NCBI RefSeq assembly: GCF_034259325.1
Contig: NZ_JAXIVS010000019.1
Span: 109,305 to 173,304, forward strand
Direction of reading: 5' to 3'
Length of the DNA stretch: 64,000 nucleotides
Source: Hyalangium ruber
GTDB taxonomy: Bacteria > Myxococcota > Myxococcia > Myxococcales > Myxococcaceae
Shown: positions 1 to 7,682 of the stretch, one piece after another
Numbering within the stretch: the first letter of the stretch is position 1
Layout of the letters: each line of letters starts with the position of its first letter
Position numbers and translations under genes: made by a program
Notes under the pieces: generated by a model
Seen by the model: the letters and a program-made list of their open reading frames with translations, nothing else
Databases searched by the model: none
Told to the model about the DNA's origin: nothing

Positions 1-785
1 AGTGCGCCTCCCCCACCCCGGGTGCCTCCCCCTCCTGCGTCGAATGCACCACCGACAGCCAGTGCCTCGGCGGCCAGAAGTGCGACACCATCAACGGCCG
101 CTGTGTCGACACCGTCCCGGAGTGCAACACCTCCGACCGCTGCGGCGCCGAATGCGTGAAGTGCCCCACCGAGCGCCCCTTCTGTCTCGATGGCCAGGTC
201 TGCGTCACCTGCCGCAATGACCTCGAGTGCGGCAGCGGCCAGTTCTGTCTCAGCGGGGAGTGCGCCTCCTGCACCACCGACCGCCACTGCGGCTCCCGCT
301 GCGAGGCCTGTGAGCCGGCCACCCCCTTCTGTCTCACCGACGGCACCACCGCCGGCAGCGCCTGCGTGGCCTGCCGCAACAACTCCGACTGCGGCACCGG
401 CGGCCAGTGCAACCCCGCCACCTTCACCTGCACCAACCCCACCGGCTGTGAACAGAACTGCGCCGAGCAGGGCCTGGTCTGCAACGGCTCGGCCTGTGTC
501 CAGTGCTTCGCCGACGCCCACTGCCCCTGCGGTGGCTCCTGCGACCTGAGCACCAACACCTGCACCGAGCAGTGTGAAGACAGCGGCGACTGCCTCGGCG
601 TCGAGTACTGCTCTCCCCTCACCCAGGAGTGCGAGCGAGGCCGCCGCAAGCCGGGCACCTCGCCTCAAGGCGGCTCGTTCTGCTGCGAGACGACCACCGC
701 CGACCTCACCTCCACCGGCACCGGCGCCTTCCTCGCCATGCTCCTGGTGGGCTTCCTCCTCCTGCACTCCCGCCGCTCTCTATGA
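1..785 (+). CDS. Cys-rich surface protein with MYXO-CTERM-like tail (5' partial), TraA-like
   Basis: The reading frame is open from base 3, so the N-terminus lies outside the window. What remains is about 260 residues of short tandem Cys-rich modules, for example CVECTTDSQC and PFCLDGQVCVTC, with Cys every 3-10 residues as in disulfide-rich extracellular repeats. The C-terminus has a Cys pair, a Thr/Gly linker, one hydrophobic segment (FLAMLLVGFLLL) and a basic end (HSRRSL), the layout of the myxobacterial MYXO-CTERM sorting tail. The stop overlaps the next gene's start (ATGA), so the two are translationally coupled. In Myxococcus, TraA has a PA14-like domain, Cys-rich repeats and MYXO-CTERM, and works with the OmpA protein TraB in outer-membrane exchange. 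The PA14 part cannot be checked here, so TraA identity is an inference; other Cys-rich MYXO-CTERM proteins are possible. Confidence 0.7.
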   Translation, partial: CASPTPGASPSCVECTTDSQCLGGQKCDTINGRCVDTVPECNTSDRCGAECVKCPTERPFCLDGQVCVTCRNDLECGSGQFCLSGECASCTTDRHCGSRCEACEPATPFCLTDGTTAGSACVACRNNSDCGTGGQCNPATFTCTNPTGCEQNCAEQGLVCNGSACVQCFADAHCPCGGSCDLSTNTCTEQCEDSGDCLGVEYCSPLTQECERGRRKPGTSPQGGSFCCETTTADLTSTGTGAFLAMLLVGFLLLHSRRSL

Positions 786-2428
786 AGCGCTCGCTCACCA
801 CGGCCCTCGCCCTGGCGCTGGGCCTTGCCGCCACCGCCGCCACCGCGCAGGACGCGCGCTTCGATGTCCAGCTCTTCCGGCCCTCCGGAGCCCCTCAAGA
901 CGTGGTGATGGTGGGCCAATCCCGGCCCCTCGCGCACATGTCCGCCTCCGGCGGCTTCTTCCTCAACTTCTCGCTCGACCCGCTGGTGCTGGTGAACAAG
1001 TCGGGCGACTCCTCCAAGAAGGTGCTCAGCCTCGTCGGCAACCGCCTCCAGCTCGACGCCATGGCCACCGTGGGCGTCTTCGACTGGGCCGAGCTGGGCG
1101 TGGACATGCCCCTGGTGCTCGCCCAGGGCGGCGACAACCTGGAGGCCATCGGCTCCGAGGGCGCCATCAAGGGCTATGTCCTCGGAGACCTGCGCCTCAC
1201 CGGCAAGGTCGCCGTCCCCGGCCTGCGGCGCCGCCCCGAGGACTCCGGCCTGGGCGCCGCCATCACCTTCGGCCTCGGCCTTCCCACCGGAGACCAGGAG
1301 GCCTTCGCCAGCGACGGCGAGCTCACCTACTCCCCCGGCCTGCTGGTGGACTACCGCTTCGAGAGCGGCATCCTCCTGTCCGGCACCGCCGGCCTCTGGG
1401 ACCGCCCGGACCGCGTCTTCAATGGCACCACCGTCGGGGACATGGCCCCCTTCGGCATCGCCGCCGAGGTCCCCATCCTCCGCGGCTCCGGCATCACCGC
1501 CGTGGGCATGGTCCACGGCGCCGTCGGGCTCGACAAGCTGCCCGACGAGCCGCGCAACATCCCCGCCGAGCTGCTCTTCGGCCTGCGCTGGTACAGCTCC
1601 ACCGGCCTCACCTTCACCGTCGGCGGCGGTGGCGGGTGCGGCTGCTCGCTCCAGGCCCCTTCGCTGCGCTTCTTCACCTCCATCGTCTGGGTGCCCGCCA
1701 AGACGGCCGAGTGGGAGGCCATCGAGAAGTTCAAGGAGCCGCCCGAGCCGCCTCCTCCGCCTCCGCCCGACTCGGATGGGGACTCCGTCACCGACGACCT
1801 CGACGTGTGCCCCAAGGAGCCGGGCCGTGCCGACCGTGGCGGCTGCCCCATTCGTGACGCCGACGGCGATGGCGTGGAGGACTCGCTCGATAAGTGTCCC
1901 CAGGTCGCCGCCGGTCCCGACGGCAAGGGCGGCTGCCCGCTGGTCCGCATCCAGGGCAACAAGATCCTCATCCTGGAGCAGGTGAACTTCGCCACCGACC
2001 AGGACGTCATCCTCTCCGAGTCCTTCCCCATCCTCGAGGAGGTCTCCCAGGTGCTCAAGACGCACCCGGAGATCAACCGCCTCCTGGTCGAGGGCCACAC
2101 GGACGCGCGCGCCAGCGATGACTACAACCTGGACCTGTCCAACCGCCGCGCGGCCAGTGTGCGCCGCTACCTGGAAGAGAGCGGCGTGTCCACCGAGCGC
2201 CTGTGCTCGCAGGGCTTCGGTCGGACCAAGCCCCTGGCGGAGAACGACACCGAGGAGGGCATGGCCCTCAACCGGCGCGTCGAGTTCACCATCCTCCCGC
2301 CCGCCGCCGAGGGTGAGCCCCGCTGCCCCGGCGACCCCGTGGAGAAGCCCGGCAAGAAGAAGGGCGGCAAGCGCGCTCCCGCGTCCACGCCGCTTCCCGC
2401 CCCGACGAAGCCCGCCGAGAAGCCGTAG
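782..2428 (+). CDS. OmpA-family outer-membrane protein with TSP3 repeats, TraB-like
   Basis: The 548-residue product has a signal peptide (MKRSLTTALALALGLAATAATAQ), a roughly 300-residue region of alternating hydrophobic strands that suggests a beta-barrel, a proline spacer (PPEPPPPPPP), two Asp-rich TSP3/calcium repeats (DSDGDSVTDD, DADGDGVEDS), and a C-terminal OmpA peptidoglycan-binding domain with the motif VEGHTDARASDDYN followed by NRRVEF. A Lys/Pro-rich tail closes it. I chose the ATG at 782 because it overlaps the upstream stop and is followed directly by the signal peptide. Size, domain order and coupling to a Cys-rich MYXO-CTERM gene match what is known of TraB, but OmpA/TSP3 proteins are abundant in myxobacteria and a paralogue lies at 13609-15189. 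Confidence 0.8.
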   Translation: MKRSLTTALALALGLAATAATAQDARFDVQLFRPSGAPQDVVMVGQSRPLAHMSASGGFFLNFSLDPLVLVNKSGDSSKKVLSLVGNRLQLDAMATVGVFDWAELGVDMPLVLAQGGDNLEAIGSEGAIKGYVLGDLRLTGKVAVPGLRRRPEDSGLGAAITFGLGLPTGDQEAFASDGELTYSPGLLVDYRFESGILLSGTAGLWDRPDRVFNGTTVGDMAPFGIAAEVPILRGSGITAVGMVHGAVGLDKLPDEPRNIPAELLFGLRWYSSTGLTFTVGGGGGCGCSLQAPSLRFFTSIVWVPAKTAEWEAIEKFKEPPEPPPPPPPDSDGDSVTDDLDVCPKEPGRADRGGCPIRDADGDGVEDSLDKCPQVAAGPDGKGGCPLVRIQGNKILILEQVNFATDQDVILSESFPILEEVSQVLKTHPEINRLLVEGHTDARASDDYNLDLSNRRAASVRRYLEESGVSTERLCSQGFGRTKPLAENDTEEGMALNRRVEFTILPPAAEGEPRCPGDPVEKPGKKKGGKRAPASTPLPAPTKPAEKP

Positions 2429-2466
2429 CGGCGGAGCTTCTCAGCGGGCGGACGGCGCCCGGGGCC

Positions 2467-4347
2467 TCATGCTTCGACGTTCCATTGGAGCAGGGGGCCC
2501 CGGTGGGTTCGCGCCCCCAGGCCCAGCGCGACGGGTGGGACGTAGAGCCCCAGTTGCTCGCGCTTCCACCACGCCCCCGTGCTCCGCCGCGTGGCCGGGT
2601 CCGTCATCCGGTAGTCGTACAGCACCGCGCGCACATACCGGGGCGGGCGCTCGGGGAACGGGTTGCGCTCGAGGAGCGCCAACACCTCCGGCGAGCCCTC
2701 CAGCAGCCGCACCAGCAGCGACAGGAACCAGCTGGGCGGCGAGCCCAGGGCCGCGAACCACATCTGCCAGTCCAGGCGCGGCTGGTGCGGGGCCACCTGC
2801 CGGGGCGCCTGGTCCAGCCGCGACACCTTGTAGCGGAACGGGTACTCGCGCCAGTGCTCTCCATCCTCCGAGCCCTCGATGGAGATCTCCGGCCGCTCCA
2901 CCGTCATCACGCTGAACAAGCCATAGGAGTTCACCGCGCGCAGTGGACGCGCCCACTCCTCCAGGCGCTCCAGGGCCCGTGGGAGCTGCCGGGGCAGTCC
3001 GAAGCGGGCGAGCAGCTCCCTGGCGCCGAGCACGAGCAGCGGCAGGGCCGCCGCGCCTCCCAGGAGCGTGCGCCAGAGCGGCCGAGGACGCGCGGGCTCC
3101 ACGGGGCCGAGGGGCAACACGCGCGCGAGGGCCTCGTCGTCCAACAACCACAGGCCGAGCACGAGCGACTGGAGGTTGAAGAAGCCGTAGTTGCCCGTGG
3201 CGAAGATGGTCCCCTGCAGCAGGCCGAAGAGCGCGAAGGCGAGCTGGCGGGGGCGCCTCGGCAGGAGGGTCAGCACCGGCACCGCGGTCTCCATCACCAG
3301 GGTGGCCGCCGTGGAGGCCTTCTGCAGGCGCTGGGGCAGCTGGTGGGCGTACCAGCCGCCACGCGTGGGCAGGGGCGCCGTCTCATAATAGTGGTTGCAC
3401 GCGGTCAGCTCCCGCCAGGTCCGGTCTCCGGACTGGAGCTTGCTGAGGCCCGAGCCCAGGTAGAGGCGCAACAGGAGCGCCCGGAAGAGCGCCACGTCCA
3501 GCGCGGAGGGCGACTCCCGCCCCAACCCGGGCCGCACGCCGCCCGGCGCCGTCACCACCGCGAGCAGCCCCATCTCCAGCAGCAGGGCATCCCACTGGAA
3601 GGAGAGGAACTCGCGGCCCACCGAGACATAGGAGAGGTACAGGGCCCACAGCAGGGCCGCGCTCGTCCTCGGCGCGACATTGAAGAGCAACGCCAGCGAC
3701 AGCAGCTGTCCGGCCCGGGCGCCGCGCACCAGCGCCGCATCGGACGCGTCCAGCCAGAACACCGAGGGCAGCAGGTGGAAGCGCTCCTTCCCCAGTGTCT
3801 GGAGCTGCTCCGAGCCCACCCAGTCCTTCACCGGGCGGATGCCCCGCGAGCCGAAGAGCCCCGGCACCTGCCGGCCCAGCGAGGTGAATGCGATGAGGAA
3901 GGTGCCTCCGAGCAACCTCAGGAACAGCCACCGCACCTGGCGATAGTCGGCGGGCCCCACGTAGCGCCGCCCATAAAGGAGTCGATCCAGCCGCGAGGCC
4001 TGGACTCGGTGGCTCGCGATGACGCGGTACACCCCCCGGGTGACCGAGCGCACGCCCGGGAGCAATCCCAACCGCGCGGCCCAGCGTGTCCCGCGTCGAG
4101 GCGACGAGAGGAGCATGCGGAAAGCGGCCTCGGCTCCCTGGAAGACAGCGCCGGAGGGCTCGATGAGCTGCATCGCACGCCGCGCCTCCTTGCGTCGGAT
4201 GCCCAGCAACCAGCGCACCGCCGGCCGTGCCGGAAGGAAGCGCACGCGCCCTCCGGTGTGCGCCTGCCACCTAGTCACCCACCTCCGGCAGAAACCGCAG
4301 TCCCCGTCGTACAGCACCAGCGGTCGCGACGTCAGGCCCAGACGCAT
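2467..4347 (-). CDS. DCC thiol-disulfide domain fused to lipase-maturation-factor-like membrane protein
   Basis: Residues 1-120 form a DCC (DUF393) domain with the motif YDGDCGFCRRW near residue 13, a thioredoxin-like fold with a CxxC pair. The rest is a polytopic membrane protein of lipase maturation factor type: several hydrophobic helices (for example FLRLLGGTFLIAFTSLG), a W-rich core around FLSFQWDALLLEMGLL, and a C-terminal soluble part with YPFRYK and QMWFAAL. The fusion suggests coupling of disulfide chemistry to folding of exported proteins, which is inference. It starts after a GGGAGAG ribosome-binding site and converges on the OmpA gene, 38 bases away. Product is 626 residues. Confidence 0.8.
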   Translation of the reverse strand: MRLGLTSRPLVLYDGDCGFCRRWVTRWQAHTGGRVRFLPARPAVRWLLGIRRKEARRAMQLIEPSGAVFQGAEAAFRMLLSSPRRGTRWAARLGLLPGVRSVTRGVYRVIASHRVQASRLDRLLYGRRYVGPADYRQVRWLFLRLLGGTFLIAFTSLGRQVPGLFGSRGIRPVKDWVGSEQLQTLGKERFHLLPSVFWLDASDAALVRGARAGQLLSLALLFNVAPRTSAALLWALYLSYVSVGREFLSFQWDALLLEMGLLAVVTAPGGVRPGLGRESPSALDVALFRALLLRLYLGSGLSKLQSGDRTWRELTACNHYYETAPLPTRGGWYAHQLPQRLQKASTAATLVMETAVPVLTLLPRRPRQLAFALFGLLQGTIFATGNYGFFNLQSLVLGLWLLDDEALARVLPLGPVEPARPRPLWRTLLGGAAALPLLVLGARELLARFGLPRQLPRALERLEEWARPLRAVNSYGLFSVMTVERPEISIEGSEDGEHWREYPFRYKVSRLDQAPRQVAPHQPRLDWQMWFAALGSPPSWFLSLLVRLLEGSPEVLALLERNPFPERPPRYVRAVLYDYRMTDPATRRSTGAWWKREQLGLYVPPVALGLGARTHRGPLLQWNVEA

Positions 4348-4484
4348 GGCTCTCTCCCGGTCTCTCCTGGGAAAGATGGGAGTCCCCCTTGCCCCTTCGA
4401 AGCCCCGTGCCTGCTCGCCTGCTGACCGAGAGGCCCAGCGGGCTCATTCGGGGGCTTTCCCGGGCAGTGCCTAGCTTTGCTCGC

Positions 4485-5135
4485 ATGAGCGAGCCGAAGA
4501 CGAAGGCCACGGACCTGGATGAGATCGTCCCAGGTGTCTACAACTGGCACGTGCGGGATGACCGCATCGGCGCGCGCAGTGACGCCTATGCGGTGGTGGA
4601 CCGGGATGGTGCCGTCGTCCTGATCGACCCGCTGCCCATCGACGAGTCCCTGCTGCGCCCGCTCGGCACCATCAGCGCCATCGTGCTCACCGCGGGCAAC
4701 CACCAGCGCTCGGCCTGGCGCTTCCGCAAGCTCTTCCACGTACCCGTGTGGGCCCCGGAGAACGCTCACGGCCTCGAAGAGGAGCCGGACAACTTCTACG
4801 CCAGCGGCGCCTCCCTCCCCGGAGGCCTGAGCGCGTTCCACACGCCCGGCCCCGCCGAGGTCATGTTCACCCTCTGGTGGCAGCAGACCCCTCGGGGCGT
4901 CGTGTTCATCTCCGACCTGCTCACCCACGAGGGGCGCGGCCGGCCGGAGTTCGTCCCCGGCCAGTACCAGGACGACCCGATGCGCACCCGCGTGAGCGTC
5001 CAGCGCGTGCTGGACCACCTCCCCGCGGACACCCTCTGCTTCGCCCATGGCGAGCCCATCGTGGGGGCGGGCAAGTCCGCGCTCCGGCTCGCGCTGGAGC
5101 TCGATGACGAGCAGCCCTCGGCGCCCGCGCCCTGA
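4485..5135 (+). CDS. MBL-fold (metallo-beta-lactamase superfamily) protein with degenerate metal motif
   Basis: The 216-residue product has the MBL-fold layout: N-terminal strands, IDPLPID, the loop where HxHxDH normally sits, then FISDLLTHEG and FAHGEP supplying the usual later Asp and His. The key motif is replaced by TAGNHQRSA (residues 69-77), so the first metal site looks incomplete. I chose the ATG at 4485 rather than an in-frame one 96 bases upstream because similarity to the fold starts about there. Catalysis is uncertain: it may be a single-metal or non-catalytic member. Confidence 0.75.
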   Translation: MSEPKTKATDLDEIVPGVYNWHVRDDRIGARSDAYAVVDRDGAVVLIDPLPIDESLLRPLGTISAIVLTAGNHQRSAWRFRKLFHVPVWAPENAHGLEEEPDNFYASGASLPGGLSAFHTPGPAEVMFTLWWQQTPRGVVFISDLLTHEGRGRPEFVPGQYQDDPMRTRVSVQRVLDHLPADTLCFAHGEPIVGAGKSALRLALELDDEQPSAPAP

Positions 5136-5138
5136 GGC

Positions 5139-5873
5139 TCACTTCGCCGCGGGCGTCTCCTCGAGCTGGCAGTTCATCGCCAGCTTGAGCACCACCTCTT
5201 CCAGCGTCACCACCTGCTGCTCCACCGCGCCCGGCGGCGCGCAGTTGGCGAGCCGCAGCGGCCGATCGCCCTGCGCCACCGCGGCGAAGGCCTGCGCCTG
5301 CTCCACCCAGCGCTTCATCAGCTCGGCGCGGTGGGCTTCCGGATTCTTGAGCTGAACCGCCGGCTCGGAGAACGTCGTCCCGAGCCCCGCCTTCTCCGCC
5401 GCCGCACGCGCCTGGTCTCCCACGCGGAGGAGCGCGGTCATCAGCTCGGCGCGCCCCCAGTAGTCCAGCGTCGGCGGCAGCGTCACCTCCAGGCTCCCGT
5501 GGACCGAGACCCTGCGGCCCACCTTGTTGTCCTCCAGGGAGACGGGCTGGACTCCGACCCCTCGCATCCGCACCGCCAGCTCCGCCTTCGTGGTGTCCTG
5601 CGCCGTGCGCACATACGGCTCCACCGCGGCCTTGAGCGCCGGCACCACACCGTCCACCGAGGCCGTGTCCTTCCAGAAGGAGAAGGAGACCACCATCAGA
5701 TCCGGCCGCACCACCGTGTCGGCGCTCGAAGGCGTCCCCGGCACGGCCGGCATCGGGTTGCTCTTCTCGCGATAGCTCGACGCATAGGAGATGCCCCGGC
5801 CCCCATCACCGCAGGACGTCCACAGCAGGGTCAGCAGCATGCAGCAGGAAAGCAGCGAACGACGCAGGGACAT
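5139..5873 (-). CDS. Putative lipoprotein, SIMPL-like
   Basis: The 244-residue product begins with a basic, hydrophobic leader ending in LLWTSC, a loose lipobox (Cys 21), so a membrane-anchored lipoprotein is likely. The body (RPDLMVVSFSFWKDT, then RRVSVHGSLEVTLPP, then AARAAAEKAG) resembles the alternating strand/helix pattern of SIMPL (DUF541) domains, but the match is weak. I placed the start at MSLRR rather than the ATG five codons upstream. It converges on the MBL gene with only three bases between stops. Function unknown. Confidence 0.6.
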   Translation of the reverse strand: MSLRRSLLSCCMLLTLLWTSCGDGGRGISYASSYREKSNPMPAVPGTPSSADTVVRPDLMVVSFSFWKDTASVDGVVPALKAAVEPYVRTAQDTTKAELAVRMRGVGVQPVSLEDNKVGRRVSVHGSLEVTLPPTLDYWGRAELMTALLRVGDQARAAAEKAGLGTTFSEPAVQLKNPEAHRAELMKRWVEQAQAFAAVAQGDRPLRLANCAPPGAVEQQVVTLEEVVLKLAMNCQLEETPAAK

Positions 5874-5909
5874 GGCACGAGGCTCCACGGGCAGAGACGG
5901 TCCCGGGCC

Positions 5910-6692
5910 TTACTCCAGGGGCCCCTCGCGCACCAGCACGTGGCCTTCCTCCAACCCCGGCGGCACCAGGTGCAGCACCTCTCCCGCCTCAGCGCGCTCC
6001 AGCAGCCTCCGCAGCGCCGCCGTGTCCTTCACGGACACCCGCATCGTGGGGGCCACGGTGAGCCGGCGCTCCATGGCCGCCACCTGGCGCGCTTCGTCCT
6101 CCAGCTCCGTCTCGTAGAGGAAGCTCTGCTCCACATACTCATGAGCGCCCGGCACCCGCCCCACCAGCCGCAGCGGCCCCAGGCGCGTGTGGACGCGCAC
6201 GCTCGGGTTGTGCCACTGCGCCACGCCTCGCAGGCGCCGCGCGCGCAGCATCCTCAGCGTCAGCATCTTCGCCCACATCCCGGCACGGATGCCGCGCACG
6301 AAGCTCAGCAGCGAGACTCCGATGAAGACCCCGGACACCACCGAGGGCGCCGCGTAGTAGGCCGCGCCGACGGTCAGCGCTTCGTCCGGAAGCCCCAGCC
6401 GCTCACGCGCCGAGTCCTCGAGCAGCCTCGCCGGACAGCGCAGCAGGCCGATGGCTCCCGGTAGCAGGTAGAGATCCGACACCACCCAGCTCGGAGTCCC
6501 CAGCGCACCGAACGCGAGCTGGTTCAGCTCCCGGTACTGCAGCACCAGCGCTCCGTGCTCCTCGGCTGGCAGGAAGGTCGCCGGGACTCCCGCGGGCTTC
6601 AGGTCCAGTGCCTGCGCGTTGGCGGAGGCACCCAACGCCGCGAGCGACAGCTCCGGGTGACGCGAGAAGAAGTCAGCGGCCAGCCCGTGCAT
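5910..6692 (-). CDS. Hypothetical protein with one or two membrane segments
   Basis: The 260-residue product was not recognised. It has a hydrophobic segment around SVVSGVFIGVSLLSFVRGI, a following basic stretch (RMLRARRLRG) and a C-terminal hydrophilic domain with VRVSVKDTAALRRLLERAEAG. The ATG at 6692 lies one base after the stop of the amidinotransferase gene, so the two are almost certainly co-transcribed; a longer frame running upstream is the shadow of that gene. The pairing is the only clue to function. Confidence 0.65.
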   Translation of the reverse strand: MHGLAADFFSRHPELSLAALGASANAQALDLKPAGVPATFLPAEEHGALVLQYRELNQLAFGALGTPSWVVSDLYLLPGAIGLLRCPARLLEDSARERLGLPDEALTVGAAYYAAPSVVSGVFIGVSLLSFVRGIRAGMWAKMLTLRMLRARRLRGVAQWHNPSVRVHTRLGPLRLVGRVPGAHEYVEQSFLYETELEDEARQVAAMERRLTVAPTMRVSVKDTAALRRLLERAEAGEVLHLVPPGLEEGHVLVREGPLE

Positions 6693-6693
6693 G

Positions 6694-7593
6694 TCAGCCC
6701 TCGGCCTCCATTCGCGCCGCCACCGCGGACAGGCGGTGCTCCTCCGGGACGGTGAACGAACCCGGCTCCAGCCGCGCCTGGGAGACCAGGCACCGGGACG
6801 CGCCGCCCCCCTTTTCGCACAGCTCCCGCATGACAAACGGGATAACGCGCATGCCCTGCGCCTCCACCAGGGCTCGCACCCGCTCCGGGACCACGCTCGG
6901 CGCGAGCAGCTCCCGCCCGAACGGCAAGCCATTGGTGGCGTAGCGGCGGATCTCCTCTCCCGTCACCGGCAGCAGCCGCTCTCGGCCGAAGCGCTGCTCC
7001 AGCAGGGCGTGGGAGGCTGGCGTCATGACCTCCGCGCATACCAGCATCCGGTCCACCGCGGGCAGTGGCAGCAGGGCCATGTTGCCGTGGAAGGCGGGCT
7101 CGCGCAGCTCGATGCGCAGCACCTCGCCCGGGAAGTACCGCGCCGCCGCCTCCATGCCCTCGAGGTTCGTGCGGACTCCGTGAAAGAGGAGCGTCGCCCC
7201 GTCGAAGGTCGCCACGTCCCCATGCGCCTCCCAGATGCCCACGCCCAGGTCCACCACCTCCAGGCCCATGCGCTGGGCCAGCCCGGACCAGTGCGCCTGT
7301 TCGCCCTGGCGGTGAGCCGAGAACATGCGCGGCAGCAGGAAGAGCGGCGCGGCGCCCTTGCGCGCCAGGATGTGGCCGGACTCGGCGGCGTAGGGCATGC
7401 CGGTCAGCTCCGCCGAGGGAGAGGGCAGCGCCACCACCATCGCCCCGCGCGACTCCAGCGCTCGCGCGAAGCCCAGCCACTCCTGGCGCGCCGCGCGGGC
7501 GTCCACCTGCCCCGCGCCCTGGCTGCGGAAGTTGGCCCGTCCGCGCAGCGCCCACGTAGGCCCCGGCGGTGACATCAGGAATAGGTCGATCAT
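6694..7593 (-). CDS. Amidinotransferase / dimethylargininase family hydrolase
   Basis: The 299-residue protein carries the guanidine-modifying superfamily features: WEAHGD (Glu 122, Asp 126), a His in FHGNMA (169) and the catalytic Cys in GGGASRCLVSQ (268), in the right order and spacing. Members transfer or hydrolyse amidino groups on arginine derivatives through a Cys-amidino intermediate. Which substrate is used (dimethylarginine, arginine or another) cannot be read. It is first in a two-gene operon with the hypothetical gene downstream and is divergent from the GTPase gene. Confidence 0.8.
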   Translation of the reverse strand: MIDLFLMSPPGPTWALRGRANFRSQGAGQVDARAARQEWLGFARALESRGAMVVALPSPSAELTGMPYAAESGHILARKGAAPLFLLPRMFSAHRQGEQAHWSGLAQRMGLEVVDLGVGIWEAHGDVATFDGATLLFHGVRTNLEGMEAAARYFPGEVLRIELREPAFHGNMALLPLPAVDRMLVCAEVMTPASHALLEQRFGRERLLPVTGEEIRRYATNGLPFGRELLAPSVVPERVRALVEAQGMRVIPFVMRELCEKGGGASRCLVSQARLEPGSFTVPEEHRLSAVAARMEAEG

Positions 7594-7682
7594 CGCTTTC
7601 TCAGCTTATCCCGGCCTCCGGGCGGCAATGCACGATGGCCAAACGTCGATGCATCCATCTCTGGCCTCGGACGCGCGAGTCG

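Noticed and set aside
665..2098. A 477-codon minus-strand frame.
   Set aside because: It is the antisense shadow of the OmpA gene, with Gly/Ala/Val-rich sequence lacking motifs.
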